Shown here in pieces: positions 48,928 through 59,708 of a DNA stretch of 64,000 nucleotides. A program made the translations under genes and the position numbers. Each line of letters opens with the position of its first letter. The stretch's first letter is position 1. The notes under the pieces are model-generated. The model had not been told where the DNA came from, made no database searches, and saw only the letters and a program-made list of their open reading frames with translations. This DNA comes from Costus lasius (taxonomy: Eukaryota > Streptophyta > Magnoliopsida > Zingiberales > Costaceae): contig JANVAS020000203.1 in the NCBI GenBank assembly GCA_027563935.2, positions 1,116,001 to 1,180,000 of the forward strand. Direction: 5' to 3'.

Positions 48928-50901
48928 CACAGTAACGCAGACATACAGGTGCATTGGATGCACTGGAGTGATCCACCGTGAGGATTGACTTGTCTAATCA
49001 ATAAGTCAATCTCACCTGCAAGAGGTTTGCATTGATCCTTAGACTTGAGGTATTCATGTCTAGATTTGATGATGGGTATGCTTTAATACAGTCTTACGTC
49101 TCTCCGTAATTGGGAGACCAAAACGACTGACATTGGGCATGTCATAAGTCATGTAGAGACATGGATGACCAATAGTAGGATTTGCCCCTTCTTTATTGGA
49201 AGCATGATATCCACTCGGGGGTGTCCCACCTTATTGGTGCATGACAGGAATTTGTGGCCACACTTGTTGAGTCATGACCAATGCATTGGATTGATAAACT
49301 TGAGACTAATCCAATGGCAGGATATCAGTTTAGGGAAAGGGATCTATAATGCAATGGGAATCCTCGTTGCTTGTCAGGAGTTGTTGCCATAATGACTTAA
49401 GTCCTATGACATGGGTAGTAGTGATGTGTTGCTAGATACCCCTCACTACTTATGATGTTTACATCATTGCCATCGTCATATGGATCCTACGGGGTCACAC
49501 GCAATAGACTCTTGACGTTGCTTTAATCAGAAGCCTTATGATCAAGTTATTGGATAACTTGGATCAATTTGGAAGATTTCATCAGCGCCAATGGACCTGG
49601 TGAGTTGGAAGAAAGTTATTGGAGCCAAACTTCATTTTTGGCAGGTTGACCCGAAATTGACCTAGATTGGTCACATTTGGATTAGGGTTGCATTGGATTG
49701 GATCCAATGGCTTAATCAACCCATGCAATGAAGTTTGGGCTAACTCATTATCCAATGAGGCCCGATAATAAGTTGTCATGAAGAGATTAGAGGCTAAAAG
49801 GGTATAATGGGGAAGAGTTTCACCCCATTGGCGCCAAGGGCATAATGGGGTGAAGTGGGCGCATGTTGCTTCATAAGGAAGCATTAGGCGCCTCCCCCTT
49901 TGTTCCTTGAATGGAAACCTTGCCTCTATGGCAAGGGTTGGGGCTGATATGGCTTGAAAGCTCTTTTGGAAAGAGCTTGGGTGCATATGACATGTAGGGT
50001 GAGATTTATGGTAAAGTCTTAGAGACTTTCCTTACCTCATAAACCCTACATGCACTCAAACCCTTACCCTAGCCGAATACCTCTTACATGTTGCGCCTAG
50101 CCACTTCTCCTTGGATGGAAAGGATGTCTCTAAGGAATGTCTTGGGCTGATATGGCTATTGGACAAATAAGGATAGGTTGAATGAGGTTTATGGCAAAGT
50201 CTTGGAGACTTTCCTTACCACAAACCCCTCTCATCCTAGCCGCCCACTTGGCAAGATCTTGGCCCACCCCAAACCGCCTCTTGTCCTATATATAGGACCC
50301 CTTGCCGCCCTTCTTGTGGTTGTTGTTCGAGTGGACAACATTTTGGAGAGGTGACATATCTCTTGGAGAGACTTGGAGTGCAAGGGGCGAGAGCAATAGG
50401 CTTGGCGCAATCTTCTTCCTTGGAGCCGAAAGTTCTTCCTCTTCCTCTCTTCTTTGACGCAAGGATTCTTTGTGCTTGGTGGCGTCTTCTTGCCACAAAC
50501 CCTCATCGTTCCTTGGCCATAGGCGCACCTTGGAGGTGGCGCAAGCAAAGAAGAAGAGGGAAGTCCTTGGCGGCATCTTCCCTATCCCCTCTTTGGCGCA
50601 AGTTCTCTCGAAGGTGGCGCAAGTGAGGTGAAGGCTTGATTCTCTTCCCGAGGCTAGCACCAAGCGTGGAAGGGAGCAACGATCAAGGAGTCAACGCGTG
50701 GATACTTGTAGAGGGCGAGCACTTGATCGTCTTCAACATGGCTTCGGCCACTATACAAGCAAAAGAGGTACATCTCTAACACATCCTTGTGTCTTCTGTC
50801 TCGCATGGATCCTTGGGACCGGAATATGTTTCGGGTGTAATGATTCTTCCGCTGCATCCTGGGACTGCAAAATTTTAAATTACACCCGGTATTCCCTAAC
50901 A
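48928..50901 (+). repeat. Element G 3' LTR, second part
   Basis: It continues G after I and ends CCCTAACA at 50901. The last 474 bp match 25241-25714. It holds the conserved LTR stem-loop at 49418-49449 and a diverged internal duplication (about 180 bp apart) with TTTATGG...AAGTCTT...GAGACTTTCCTTACC at about 50007 and 50189. GCTTT (50902-50906) should be the target duplication of G. Confidence 0.88.
49418..49449 (+). other. Conserved LTR stem-loop (element G copy)
   Basis: GTAGTGA (49418-49424) pairs with TCACTAC (49443-49449) around TGTGTTGCTAGATACCCC. The loop is identical to that of the Angela-like LTRs although the surrounding LTR is largely different. Confidence 0.65.
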
Positions 50902-51763
50902 GCTTTATTGTAATTCCTCTTCAATGCAAGCTTAAACATATTTTGGGACATGGGGTGTAATCCCCTTGATTTTTAATGATTAGATAACTTTTGATCTTCG
51001 TCATAATAGTTTTATGATGATAATGTTACTTATGTGAATGATTGTACTTTGATTCTCCATAGATTGATGTTATTATTCATGTTTTAGAGTTCTCGCAATA
51101 CGGACCGAAAGGTGATTTGCTTGAGAACTTGGAACCCTAGAATTGCATGTTAGGAACTCTCTTAGGTTAGTTCTTAATATTTGATTTTAGTGATCTTAAT
51201 GCCTTGTTGATAATTTGAATCTAGGGTTGAGTTATTGTGTTAGACTTGATTTGATCTTGCACGTAAGTGAGGATCGAGTCGTCGGAAAACCATAAGTAGA
51301 ACTTGTGTTGAGTCTTGGATGCACGAAAGTGATCCTTAAGATTCCACTTGAGACAATCAACTTAGAATTCGGATGCACGAAAGTGATCTTGAATTCTTTG
51401 ATTGATGATTTACTTATCTTTAGCGTTGGGATAGATCTTGCGCGAAAGCGAGGATTGATCCCTGCATGATTGTCTGCACGAAAGTGAGATGATCTCTTTA
51501 TGAAGTAAATTAAGTCTTCATCATGATAAGATTAGTCTAGCGACCTTTTATTTATGTCTAGTCATTAGAATCAAGGAGGATGAAACCCTAGTCCCAGTGT
51601 TTCTCTCTGATTATCTCTGTAGCATATTCTCTACATAATTACTTCTATCAAATTCAGTTCGCTTAGCTTGGGAGAAAATAATTATTTGGTACTTAACAAT
51701 AAGGTCTCTGTGGTTCGATATCTTTCTTTATTACTTCGAGTATCCGTGCACTTGCGGACTACA
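50902..51763 (+). repeat. Element J 5' LTR, 3' portion
   Basis: AT-rich LTR sequence from the insertion point of G to about GGACTACA, 9 bases before the primer site. The exact LTR end could lie a few bases either way. Five GNRA hairpins occupy 51253-51493. Confidence 0.68.
51253..51493 (+). other. Array of five GNRA-tetraloop hairpins in LTR J
   Basis: The five cores are CACGTAAGTG (51260-51269), CACGAAAGTG (51322-51331 and 51376-51385), CGCGAAAGCG (51441-51450) and CACGAAAGTG (51477-51486). Each has a bulged G just 5' of the core and a lower stem: GATCTT/AGGATC, GGAT/ATCC plus GAGTCTT/AAGATTC, AGAATTC+GGAT/ATCT+GAATTCT, ATCTT/AGGAT, ATTGTCT/AGATGAT (G-T pairs allowed). The lower stems differ in sequence but all pair. 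Confidence 0.78.
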
Positions 51764-51772
51764 ATAAGTTTT

Positions 51773-51790
51773 TGGCGCCGTTGCCGGGGA
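51773..51790 (+). other. Element J primer binding site (tRNA-Asp)
   Basis: TGGCGCCGTTGCCGGGGA is 18 nt complementary to the 3' end of plant aspartic-acid tRNA, the primer used by Tat/Athila-type gypsy elements. Confidence 0.9.
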
Positions 51791-52039
51791 CCTTAGTTTT
51801 GTTAATATCAAAACAGTTGTTAGTATTGCTAGACTAGGTTTTATTTGTTTTAGATTTAACTTTGTTTTCTATTTTTGCAGGTTTTGGATTTTCACAAGTT
51901 ATGAAAGAATTGTGATTTCTAAAATTTGTGAATTTGCTTGTGTTTTATCTTTTTCTATTTTTTTATATATTCTGAAAATAAAAAACAATTTGATTGATTG
52001 GTGTTGGATTATCCTTCTGTTCTTGATATAATTGAAAAT

Positions 52040-53397
52040 ATGTCTTTTTATCACAATTCATGGGCATCTGAAAGAGGCAAGGTATACAGGCCACAAGGTG
52101 AGCACAAAGATTATTCACGATGCACTCTTGCATATATATTGAAATTTCACTCTATTTCTTCTATTAGATGCAATATTTGTAAATCTAATGATCATTATGC
52201 TTCTAAATGTCAATTTAGAAAACATGCAAATCACAATTCATCATGGTATCAAGATGATCAACGTGATTCTAGATCTTTTTATGATGATTGCTCTGATCAT
52301 GTTTCTAAACCATGATTTAAGGACACTGGAAATTCTAGCTTAGAGTCGATGCTTGAGAAATTGAAGATCATAACAAATAGAAGTAAGGAAATTGAAAATC
52401 TTAAGGGGATGATTAGTCAACTTGCTTCTCAAGTAGAATCTTTAACTACTGATTGTAAAATTTTGGAACCCCAGAGAGCACAACAAGATTGTTTATTTAA
52501 GTTTGATTTGGAAGCTGAAAAATTTGATTTAGAAAAATCCCCCTCTGATTATGATTGTTTTGAGATTGAGCCTTATGTGAATATTCATGTATCTAACTCT
52601 AATTTTGATAATTGTGAAATTGATTCTTTTGCTAATTTATTTGTAGAAAATTTTGAGGAAATTGAAATTGAAAACCCCTCTTTTGAGGAAGTTGATTCTT
52701 TTGATGATGCATCATTTGTGGTTAATTATGATGAAGGACATGCGGGGGTTGATTTAGAAAAATATTATTCTGGTTTTGTTGGTAATTTTGAAATTAATAA
52801 ATTATTTGATTGTGAGCATGAGAAAATTGATAAAAATTTGATGATGTGCATGAGGAAATTGATAAATTATTTGATGATGTGCATGAGGAAATTGATAAAG
52901 ATTTGAATGTTACAAACACTAATGAATCTCACTCTGATGTTTTGCCCATATCTTTTGTTGAATCTTTTGATGTATCTGAAAAATTCAGTTTTATTGATAA
53001 ACCTAATGAGAGACATAAAAATTATTTTGATGATCCAATGCTTATATCTTTTGATCAAAGACCTATGGCAATTGAAGATTTAAATTTGAAGAAAGGACTT
53101 ACGATTTTGCTCTTTGAAAAATTTAGGAAGATCATTGAATATCCTTTGATTGAAATTGAAAATTTTGATTTTGATTTCTGCATATTTAAGAAAGCCACAT
53201 TGATTGTGATTTATTTAAAATTTTGGATATTTGAATTAGTGGCTAAACTATTTGGACAGCGGAAAAAGAAAAAATTGCATGCTATCTACTTTGGTACTGA
53301 TTCACCTGCTTCACCATGGTATTTGATTTTTGGTCAAGCTATAGACCTAAAATTAGCGCTTCTTGGGAGGCAACCCAAGCACTCTTATTTAGCTTAG
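52040..53397 (+). pseudogene. Element J gag-like frame with zinc knuckle, broken twice
   Basis: The first ATG is at 52040, though the frame is open from about 51998. Residues about 45-60 form a CX2CX4HX4C knuckle (CNICKSNDHYASKC), as in retroviral nucleocapsid. TGA at 52313-52315 breaks the frame; the same frame continues (MLEKLKIITNRSKEIENL..., a likely coiled coil) to about 52840, where a one-base loss shifts it. The rest continues to TAG at 53397, ending LLGRQPKHSYLA. An acidic repeat DDVHEEIDK occurs around the shift. No capsid domain or enzyme motif is recognised; function beyond nucleic-acid binding is unknown. Confidence 0.7.
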
Positions 53398-53472
53398 CTT
53401 ATTTTATTTTTATTTATTTTTAGAACTAATTTTTCTTCTGTTTTTGTAGGTGAAAACAAGTTTTGACGCATA

Positions 53473-53653
53473 ATACGACACCACCGTAATTAGTTTTACG
53501 GTACCGTATTTTCAGTCCGTTTACGACAGAAAGTTTTGTGATTTTTATGGCAGGGCCGTAACATCTTTCACGTGCCATAATTTTGAGTGATTTCCTTCCC
53601 GAGAGTTTTTTTGAAAAATACGGCAGTACCGTAATGTGCTTTACGGTGCCGTA
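53473..53653 (+). other. Three tandem CCGTAA/TTACGG hairpins in element J
   Basis: Copy 1 (53473-53509) has inner stem ACCGTAA/TTACGGT with a 6-nt loop and outer stem ATACG/CGTAT. Copy 2 (53545-53580) has outer stem TTATGGCA/TGCCATAA and a weaker interior. Copy 3 (53619-53653) has inner stem ACCGTAA/TTACGGT, a 6-nt loop and outer stem TACGGC/GCCGTA. Confidence 0.7.
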
Positions 53654-55470
53654 ATTTGAAACCTGCTTTCTGCATTCTGCTTACTTGAGTGGGTGTTTTC
53701 TCGCTGCGATTTTAAGAAATTGGGATGGAAAAAATTTTGACCTTTGGCACCATCATGAAGTACTCATCTTTGTCTATCATCTGGATATTTTTGCTGAATT
53801 TTAAAGTCCATGGATCATTCTAAAACACATAGCATCTTTTCGATTCTGATTAATTTCTGCAGTAGTTTTCTTTTGACTATTCTGATTAGCGTTTTTATGC
53901 AAGTCTTTAAGATGCTTTAATGAGTTGTAACCCTGATTTTTCGCATGGAATATGAAGAACATGTGTCATTCTATCTCGTGGATTAGTTATTTTCATGAAA
54001 ATATTTTTTGATCATTCTAGGACACATGGCAACTTTTCGAATCTGATTAACTTTTGTGCAGTTTTATAATCTGAGTAGCCTTCTTTCTACTGATGCCCTA
54101 AATTTCTGAAAGATTTTGATCCTTCAATTTTTATACACCTGAAAAGAATGAGCTTTATTCTATTACATGGTTCAGTCCATTTTCCATCTGGATCATTAAA
54201 TCTTATTTTTGTGTAGAGCTACTTTTCATAAAAAATTCAGTGGCTGCACAGTTTGCTTTCTATCAGTTGTTGCTTCTTTCCAGCCGTTGAAACTGGATTA
54301 TACCATCAGTAGACTTTTACCTCTTTTGCTGCCTCTTATTATATTGATTTTATTTATTTTTGCATCAGAATCTTTATTAGTGACTGATTTTCTATTTTTG
54401 TAGAGTCATCTCTTGCACCCATTGACTGACGATCTCACCTCCAGGACTGTAGACTCTAGCAGGCCACTAGAGATTACTCACTCTACTGTCGGCACCACCA
54501 CCGTCATTGCTAGTAGCTTTTCAGCTAGCCTCTGTTCACCTGCTTATTGCCTGCTCGACTCTTTCCACCGACATCCTCTTCAGACCTCCGGCAACATCTC
54601 TGATTCTCCCTTGAGAAAATTATTTTTATCATTATTATTTTTAGAGACTATTTTTAGACTGAGCCTTATGTATCTTAAATTGTGCAGGTAAAATTTTCAA
54701 AAGGCACATCCTTGGACCTAGTAGCATCTACCCCGACACTATTTTTGGTCTGAGCCTTATGTATTTTTGGTCAGAGCTTGCTATATAATTTTGTGAGTAT
54801 CGTTTGCATTTGATATGATTATTTATAGTTTTCTTCTCCTATAATTTCTATCACTTTACATCCTTTGCATTGTTTGAGCCTTATGTGATTATACAGATAT
54901 ATCACTTTACATCTCATGATTGTTGAGTTTGATGCTTCTACACCTCTATGACCACCGACATTGCTATTTTGTTTCACATGCTTATCTTTCCTTTCGATTT
55001 GGTTGTATGATGATTATGATGATACTGATTTCTACTATTTCGATGGGGTTGTATTATGATATTTCGATATTCTGATGAGCTATCTTCGATATGGTTGTAG
55101 TATACATGATGATATATTTAGTGTTTACGATGATATTTTGTGATGATGATGAGTATATTCTTGTTTTATATTGTTGATGACTTGATTGATTGATGATGAA
55201 TGGATTCAAATTCATGATTAGAGAAAAACCCTATCATGTTAGATTTATTTCTTCAATGCATATCTATTTTTGAAATTTGACATTGGTTGATGCATGAAAT
55301 TTTGGGTAGATGTATTATTTGAGGAATAAGATCTAAGGTGAACCTATTATTTTGAATAAAATGAGTATATGATTATGATTTGAGAATTGAGATCAATTGA
55401 TCAACCTAGTAGATGTTTAGTTTATTTTTCTATTTGTTGGGAAATAAGAATCCAAAATCCATAAAAATAG

Positions 55471-55630
55471 TGAGAGACTCCCCTACTTGGCACTATGTAA
55501 AATTGATAGTGGTACCTAAGACATGGGTTGAAGTCTATGCATGAAAAATAATGAGAGATAAAAAGAATAAGACTCCTCTACTTGGCACTATGCAAAATTG
55601 ATAGTGGTACCGAAGATAAGAGTTGAAGTT
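55471..55630. repeat. Tandem duplication near the 3' end of element J
   Basis: Two copies about 97 bp apart share CTACTTGGCACTATG and AAAATTGATAGTGGTACC, followed by AAGA/AAGACATGGGTTGAAGT-type sequence. The spacers between the shared blocks have diverged. Confidence 0.8.
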
Positions 55631-56025
55631 AAAAATAAAAAGTGTGTATCTAAGTGGGTACATACCATCTTTACAAAAACAAACAAAATACATAAAAAAA
55701 AGAAAAAAAAATTATGTGTGGAAAAAGATCTTGGAAACCTAATTCCTGTAAACAAAAGCATGATAGATTTGAATTGAAATTGGGTGAAGTGTTGAGATTG
55801 AAAGTTCTAATTATTGTACAAGTTACAAAGATTTATTTGATTGAATTGTGGATCTAGAGGGTTGAGTTCTAAGGATGATATGTTTGCTTGAAGTTTTATG
55901 AAGCAGTTGATGAAATTTTTCATTGATGATTGTATTTTAGAAATTTATTAAGCAAGAAAAGGTTTATCTCTTAATCAATTTTTGATTTTTACTTGAGGAC
56001 AAGCAAAATTTGAGCCTTATGTATT

Positions 56026-56256
56026 TGATGACACCAAAATATATAGTATAGTTTGTATCATTTTATATATCTTTTCATGCTAAATTGAAGATCTTTTGCT
56101 TGTTTTTATGCTCAATTTGTCAAATATTGTAAAATCTACTTCTATTTTGGTTTTTGATGATTTTTAGGTAAAAAGACACTATTTTAAGGCGTTTTCAAGC
56201 AAAATCGAACACATGAAAGAGTCCCAATCATTAAGAGGAAATTACATGGTAAGTTT
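56026..56256 (+). repeat. Element J 3' LTR, first 231 bp
   Basis: It starts TGATGACACC at 56026 and is interrupted by K after AGTTT (56252-56256). The segment does not overlap the part of the 5' LTR seen here, so identity of the two cannot be tested within the window. Confidence 0.65.
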
Positions 56257-57904
56257 TGTTGGGGTATGCCCTTAAGGCTAATGTTTGAGGCCTTGGGTTG
56301 TTATCAGTATCATGTATAAACTCTATGTTTATAAAGGCAATGGTTGTTATTCAGGTTGTTGCTTTATCTGCTGCTATATGTATACTTCTGAATAATGTCT
56401 CAATGGTGTTCAGCTTGGCTGACATGCAGTATAGTCCTTAGTCGAGATATCTTGGTGAACATGAGACAACCTTGATATGATTGAGACTAATATGTGTTCT
56501 AATCTTATAGGATGCTTCGAGCATGGAATAGGATGTAGACTCATAGGTACATTGGATGTACTGGACTGACCCTACTTAGGATATTCAATTGTTTGTCACA
56601 ATGTGAATAATCCTTATGTGCAAACAAGTGGCATATTTCCTCTGACTTGAGATCACTTGTGTTTCTAAATGATGATTGGCATTGTCTTGAGATAGTTCAA
56701 TATCATTTGAGATATAATGGTTATAGATTATCTTGGATAATGGGCATGAGTCATGTTAGGGCATTAGTGATAGATATAGGATTGCCTTCTCCTTGTTTGG
56801 AGTGTGATGTTCTAAAGGGGCCCCCTGTATGAGATGGTTGTGAAAGTGTATGGCCATACCCAGATGACTATGTTCATCTGATCTAACCACTCTCATCATG
56901 TTGGAGTTACAGGCTTGACACGCTTGTCCAACGAGAACATCCAGTGGCAAAGGAAACATGTATGCCTAGTGAATTGAATTCACACTTGTGTTATGTTTGG
57001 GTGTAGTCTTGGAAGACTTTTTCCTTTATATCGGGAGACAGTGATGTGTTGCTAGATACCCCTCTCTGTTAGTGATAACGTAAGTTGTCGTTACTGACAT
57101 TTAAAGGAAACCCTTAGGGTCGCACAATTTGATGATATGGCTTACTTATGTCAGATCGTGTGGACTGAATTGTTTTGGTTCAGTTTAAAGGAGTTTAAAC
57201 TCTGATTGTAAGTGAGATCTGGTCTGATCATGTTTGATTGATTAGGGCTTGAGATCGGTAAGCTTCGATCGAGAGAATTGATGCTTGATCGACGAGATCA
57301 AGAGCATCAAGAGATGTGTGGTTAGATCTTGAGCCTTTTGGTTTAATGAGATCTAGACCATGTCTTGGTTTGATTTGGTCTTTGAACCAAAGTCAATTGA
57401 ACCGGTTCACTAATGTGAACACATGGTTCAATTAAGGGGGGCGTTTTGATAGGTTCACTAAGCGTGAACGTATGAAGTCATGACTTACTATTTTTGGAAG
57501 CCATGACACTTCCCACGAATAGAGAATGCCTCAACGCCTCTCTCGCCTTAAGCTCTCTCATGTGTCTCGTCTCCACGAGGGAAAAAGAAGATATTCGGCC
57601 AGCCAAGAAAACATCTGATCTCCTTCATGCGACTAGGACACTTTGGAGAGCTTTGCTAGCACAAGGTTCACACCAAGGGAGGAAGCCATCGCCATCTTGT
57701 GTGTGATTGCTTTGGAGGAGAGCCGCTCGCCCTCTTGCTTCCAAGTCGCCATCCAAGCAATGGCTATGGTAAGATCACAACTTGATCTTTGCAAGTTTTA
57801 AATTGATCATATATTCATGCCACATGCGATCCACATGAAACCTAAAGTTTCCGCCCATGCAAAAGACTCTAATATGCGCATGTTTAGGGTTTCGCCCCCT
57901 TTCA
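56257..57904 (+). repeat. Element K 5' LTR
   Basis: TGTTGGGGTATGCCC...CCCCCTTTCA, 1648 bp. Confidence 0.95.
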
Positions 57905-57906
57905 AT

Positions 57907-57918
57907 TGGTATCAGAGC
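57907..57918 (+). other. Element K primer binding site (initiator Met-tRNA)
   Basis: TGGTATCAGAGC, two bases after the LTR. Confidence 0.95.
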
Positions 57919-59708
57919 TACGTTTGGCTTGATCTATATGATTGCTTCTTTTGTGATCCATGCTTGCGTTTATGAATAGATCTAAACCCTATCATCATGC
58001 GAAATATACATGCTAATTATTAGATGTATGTTTTTACTTATGTTTGCGCATGATGTTTGTTGGCGCATATTAAAGGATGTTTTTGTCAAAAACTCATAAT
58101 CTTGCGCGCCCCTCACATAGATCTATAAGCGCCTACTTGAAAAACTTAGACGGGTTATTAGGGTTGAAGTCATCGTCCAGTCTAGACCCAACAGCCTGAT
58201 CAGACCATCTGACAGCCTAGATGGGTCGACCAGATAGCACCTATGCACAAGCATGAGGTGGCTATAGGTCGACTGCAGAAAGGCGTGTAGCGATGTCTGA
58301 TTGAGGCAACCAATGAACGCTCATGATTAAGGCCCGGGGTCACACCCGCTTGCCAGAAATCATGTGGGACGTTCAGCCCTTAAGACATGCATTGTTGGCC
58401 ATGAGGTCGACTCAAGTCGGTTATGACTTAGTGCATGCAAGGGCAAGTGGGTCTGACTAGGTCTGATGAGTGGATTCCTATTAATGGACCGTTGTAAGGT
58501 AGTAGGGCATATAAGGAAATAAAATTGTTGCCAATGGGATTTTCAAAAATTTTATTTTCTTGTTTGGATCACATGTTGCTTGTCTAACCATGTTGGGTGT
58601 TTATTTTATCTTATGTGGGCTGCCCTTTTTGTGTGCTGTGCTGGGGCCTGCATGCCTGGATTAATAATTGTAAATTATTATTGTGATCTGCGCATCACAT
58701 TTTAAATTTATGATAAAGTGTAATTGACCTGCGTGTCAATCATGTCTAGATAGATTAAAATGTATTTTGATCAGACATGAGCACAGAGCACACATGGCAG
58801 AGGCGCTTGCAGCAAGTGGCTTGACCAGGTGGGAGGTCTAGAGTTCGATTCTAGGACAGGCACATACTACCTGGTGGGCGCACCCGGGCTGGGCTAGATC
58901 AAGTATCAAAAGACCCATGAAGAGCTCAAGTGAAGACTTATATTAAAGTAAGGTCTTACTTAGGCTTAATGGGCGTTTACCACATAAGATCATCATGCTT
59001 TCTTTTTACTGTTGAAGTGAAATTAGTATCTGCATGATTTATCTTTCTGCTATCACCATAGGATTTGCATGATAGTAAGAAGATAAAAGGACCGTTAAAA
59101 TCCAACATCAAATATCAAGCACGAAAGCCTTCTGACGTGAAACCTCACTGTTCTGACTATCGTTGGGGCCATGTTGTACCCACTCAGTGGGCACGCCCAT
59201 CTATCTTCAGACGGTGTGTGATTACACCTGCGTGTTACAGAGAAGGGATTTATCGCTTCTCGTTGCTCAGCATAGCATGTGGTGGTCCAGGGAGTAGGTC
59301 AGGTCAGCTTGACCATATAGGCTACATATTGAGCATATGTTAGCTATATGGAGGCAGCCATCTGTGGAATCAGAAACTATGTTGTACCAACTCAGTTGGC
59401 ACAGTCTTCTGGATTGCCTAGATGAAGGGGAATCCCACGGGTTGGCGATTGGCATGGATAAGCCTACCAGTGATTAGTGCTTGAACTCTCTGTGCATCTT
59501 ATCTTGCCTGAGCGGGACGCGGAGACCAAGTATGAAATCTGGATCCCATCTCACTAAAAGAGTTTTACTCTTTCGGACTGTTTTATTGGATTTTTCAGTC
59601 AGATAAAATAGTGAGAAAAGAATCACTCTTAAGTCCTGGAATGATTCTAACATTGATACTGACCTTGTTGTTCTTGCTATGTTGTAGATTCCTGCAGCAA
59701 CGAACACC
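57919..59708 (+). other. Element K untranslated leader
   Basis: About 1.79 kb with both leader hairpins (near 59179 and 59387) and the pyrimidine tract ending TTGTAG (59682-59687) that also supplies an in-frame stop just upstream of gag. Confidence 0.8.

Larger units (their letters stand above)
53398..56025 (+). other. Element J non-coding region
   Basis: About 2.6 kb, AT-rich, without a frame I can support. It holds three tandem hairpins (53473-53653), an unidentified less AT-rich stretch near 54400-54600, four copies of GAGCCTTATGT (54661, 54752, 54876, 56012), a duplicated GACTCCYCTACTTGGCACTA block (55471-55630), and ACTTGAGGACAAGCAAAATT before the 3' LTR, which is common just upstream of the polypurine tract in this group. 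Confidence 0.6.
50902..56256 (+). mobile_element. Element J: non-autonomous Ty3/gypsy-like retrotransposon
   Basis: It contains the 3' part of a 5' LTR, a tRNA-Asp primer site, a gag-like reading frame with a zinc knuckle, about 2.6 kb of non-coding sequence and the start of a 3' LTR. No protease, RT or integrase motif was found. The tRNA-Asp site and the GGGAGGCAACCC motif after the coding region (53366-53377) are typical of the Tat/Athila group of plant gypsy elements; the lineage is inferred from these. G interrupts its 5' LTR and K its 3' LTR. Confidence 0.8.

Noticed and set aside
49165..49392. Possible small gene of 75 residues
   Set aside because: Lies within the 3' LTR of G and has no recognisable domain.
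50286..50663. Several overlapping frames of 86-125 residues near the end of G
   Set aside because: They lie in the LTR of G on both strands; the frames reflect low stop-codon density in a GC-richer stretch.
51253..51493. Simple tandem repeat instead of structured array
   Set aside because: Only the 10-12 nt core repeats; spacing is uneven and the lower stems differ in sequence while still pairing, which simple duplication does not explain.
54413..54691. Possible small gene of 92 residues in element J
   Set aside because: No conserved motif, no upstream signals; the region is part of a non-coding element interior. Left as unexplained sequence.
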